Shown piece by piece: positions 31,834 through 33,232 of a stretch of DNA of 33,232 bases. The notes beneath the pieces are model-generated. The model worked only from the letters and a program-made list of their open reading frames with translations. It ran no database searches and had not been told where the DNA came from. The DNA is from Streptomyces mayonensis. Its GTDB lineage: Bacteria > Actinomycetota > Actinomycetes > Streptomycetales > Streptomycetaceae. The position numbers were made by a program, and so were the translations under genes. The first letter of the stretch is position 1. Every line of letters begins with the position of its first letter. The DNA lies in NCBI RefSeq assembly GCF_018982965.1, contig NZ_JACBYP010000090.1, positions 1-33,232 on the forward strand. The letters run 5' to 3'.

Positions 31834-33168
31834 TCACATCAGAAGGCTCTGAGATTGCGGCGGCTCGGTCGGGGCCGGCGGGCTGCTGGGCGCCATGCGG
31901 CGTTCGATGCGTTCGGGCAGGGCCCAGCGGTACAGCGGTACGGCGCCCGCGGTGGTGATCACGGCCACCAGCACCAGCATGGAGAACACGTCCTGGGTGA
32001 TCATGCCCTGGGAGAGGCCGATGTTGATGAAGATGAGGATCATCAGGCCGCGGGCGTTCATCAGACCGCCCACCGCCCAGGACTCGCGCCAGCTGAAGCC
32101 GGTGCCGCGCATGGCCAGCGCGCACCCGACGTACTTGCCGGTGAACCCGGCCACGAGGATCAGCAGGAACGGTCCGATCATGCCCCATCCGGTGACGCCG
32201 CCCAGTTCGGTGTTGAGGCCGGAGAAGGCGAAGAAGATGGGCAGGAGCAGTACGCAGACCAGGTCCATCATCCGGCTGTGCAGGGCCTCGCGGAAGGCGG
32301 GGTCGCGCGGCATGGCGAGCCCCGCGATGAAGCCCCCGAAGACGGAGTAGATCCCGATGTAGTCGGTGAACAGCCCGGCGAGCAGGACGATGCCCACGAC
32401 GACGTACATCTGGTCGAAGCCGAACCGGCCGGTGCGCTGTACCCAGGTGCCCATCGGACGCAGGAGCCGCGCCACCAGGGTGAGCATGACGAGTCCGAAG
32501 ACCGCGGTGAGGCCGATGGTGCGCAGGACGTGCGGTGCGCCGGCGCCGGTGTGCATCGCTGACAGTACGGCGAGGAAGCACCAGGCCGCCGCGTCGTCGA
32601 CGGACGCGCCAAGGAGGGTCATGCGGCCGAGCCGGGAGTTCTCCAGACCGCGCTCGTAGAGAATGCGGGCGAGCATCGGGAAGGCGGTGATGGACAGGGC
32701 TCCGCCGACGAAGAGGGCGAACTCGAAGGGGCTGACGTCGGGCCGCGAGAGCCGGTCGTGCAGCAGGTAACCGCACACGGCGCCGAGCAGGAGGGACGGG
32801 ACGATGCCCGAGACGGCCAGGACGGTCGCGTTCCTGGTGTCCTTCCTGCCGTTGCCGCCGCCGTGGTCGAGACCGGCACCGACGAGGAACATGAACAGGG
32901 TGAGGCCGATGGTGCTCAGTACGTAGAGGATGGGCTTCACCTCGGCGGGGAAGACGGCTCTCTGGGCGTCGGGGAAGAGCGCGCCGAACAGCGTGGGGCC
33001 GAGGAGGACACCGGCGACCATCTCGCCGAGCACACGCGGCTGCTTCACCAGGAGGGCGAGGCGGCCGCAGACGGCGGAGGCGGCGAGGATGACCACGATG
33101 GCGGGCAGGACCCGCAGGACGAGTTCGAGGTTCTTGTCGGTGGCGGCCAGGACGATGGTGGACGGCAC
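31834..33168 (-). CDS. CPA2-type cation:proton antiporter
   Basis: The 444-residue protein has about 12 membrane helices starting at VLRVLPAIVVILAASAVCGRLA. Family motifs include QPRVLGEMVAGVLLGPTLFG, FMFLVGAGLD, the ion-site pair in GASVDDAAAW (about 183-192) and VGGLMNARGLMILIF. It should exchange Na+ or K+ for protons across the membrane. A basic/proline tail (PSSPPAPTEPPQSQ) ends it. GTG at 33168 has GGAG six bases upstream. The FOXRED2-like gene starts 19 bases after this gene ends, so the three genes probably form one operon led by this antiporter. The upstream promoter lies at or beyond the window edge. Confidence 0.9.
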   Translation of the reverse strand: MPSTIVLAATDKNLELVLRVLPAIVVILAASAVCGRLALLVKQPRVLGEMVAGVLLGPTLFGALFPDAQRAVFPAEVKPILYVLSTIGLTLFMFLVGAGLDHGGGNGRKDTRNATVLAVSGIVPSLLLGAVCGYLLHDRLSRPDVSPFEFALFVGGALSITAFPMLARILYERGLENSRLGRMTLLGASVDDAAAWCFLAVLSAMHTGAGAPHVLRTIGLTAVFGLVMLTLVARLLRPMGTWVQRTGRFGFDQMYVVVGIVLLAGLFTDYIGIYSVFGGFIAGLAMPRDPAFREALHSRMMDLVCVLLLPIFFAFSGLNTELGGVTGWGMIGPFLLILVAGFTGKYVGCALAMRGTGFSWRESWAVGGLMNARGLMILIFINIGLSQGMITQDVFSMLVLVAVITTAGAVPLYRWALPERIERRMAPSSPPAPTEPPQSQSLLM

Positions 33169-33232
33169 GGGGGTCTCCTGTGTACGTCGGCAACGTGCGG
33201 GGGGGGGAGGAGGAGTTGCGCAGGTCGGTGGG
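33169..33232 (-). promoter_or_regulatory. Leader of the antiporter operon, incomplete
   Basis: Only 63 bases remain before the window ends. They contain the GGAG ribosome-binding site and a run of nine G's at 33199-33207 on the plus strand. No promoter can be assigned. Confidence 0.35.

Overview
The window is high-GC actinomycete DNA and almost certainly comes from a Streptomyces chromosome. It has strong G/C third-position bias, GTG and TTG starts, an SsgA-like sporulation protein, a streptophobe-family membrane protein, a GH19 chitinase behind chi-type direct repeats, and the clpP3-clpP4-popR cassette next to a SigB-type sigma factor. From memory, Streptomyces coelicolor carries sigL, popR, clpP3/clpP4 and chiF close together on its right chromosome arm. 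The window may therefore be the equivalent arm region of another species; this is recollection, not a search.

Layout. 1-3300: the C-terminal end of a Ser/Pro/Thr-linked surface protein, an F420-type LLM oxidoreductase, an SsgA-like protein, a DUF6328 membrane protein and a small hypothetical. 3300-6910: a two-gene FAD monooxygenase/aldo-keto reductase operon, an RNase HI with an extra Cys/His tail, and a PhnB-like VOC protein. 6910-11770: the Clp/stress block, with clpP3-clpP4, a terminator, convergent popR, a SigB/SigL-type sigma factor, an RsbW-like ATP-binding protein and two PRC-barrel proteins. 11770-14470: a streptophobe protein, a 21-bp tandem array, a conserved hypothetical and a gene-poor 0.7-kb stretch. 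14470-21130: an aldo-keto reductase with a divergent LysR regulator, a DinB-like protein, adenosine deaminase, a VOC protein, the chitinase and an acyl-CoA dehydrogenase-like protein. 21130-25545: two small stress-type membrane proteins, a LURP-one-like protein and a NarL/DesR-type two-component system whose kinase frame runs into a frameshifted small membrane gene. 25545-28610: a scarred island with remnants of two IS5-family transposases and a Ser/Thr kinase lying between two perfect 91-bp inverted copies of transposase DNA. 28667-28740: tRNA-Pro(GGG). 28800-33170: an apparent three-gene operon of CPA2 antiporter, FOXRED2-like flavoprotein and adenylate-forming ligase.

How the genes may work together. 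PopR in S. lividans activates clpP3-clpP4 and is itself destroyed by ClpP1/ClpP2, so this cassette is a backup protease that switches on when the main ClpP fails. Here PopR ends in Leu-Ala-Ala, as a ClpP substrate would. ClpP3 has a complete Ser-His-Asp triad, but ClpP4 has Gly in place of the catalytic His. Sites matching the SigB-family consensus (GNNT, 14-16 nt, GGGTAC) precede the sigma gene, the RsbW-like gene and the SsgA-like gene, which suggests a self-controlled stress/development circuit.

No CRISPR array, rRNA or intact mobile element was seen. The most unusual items are the ClpP4 His loss, the shared sigma promoters, the 91-bp inverted repeat around the kinase, the kinase/small-gene frameshift and the 21-bp array. 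The right-edge operon may belong to a larger pathway cut off by the window.
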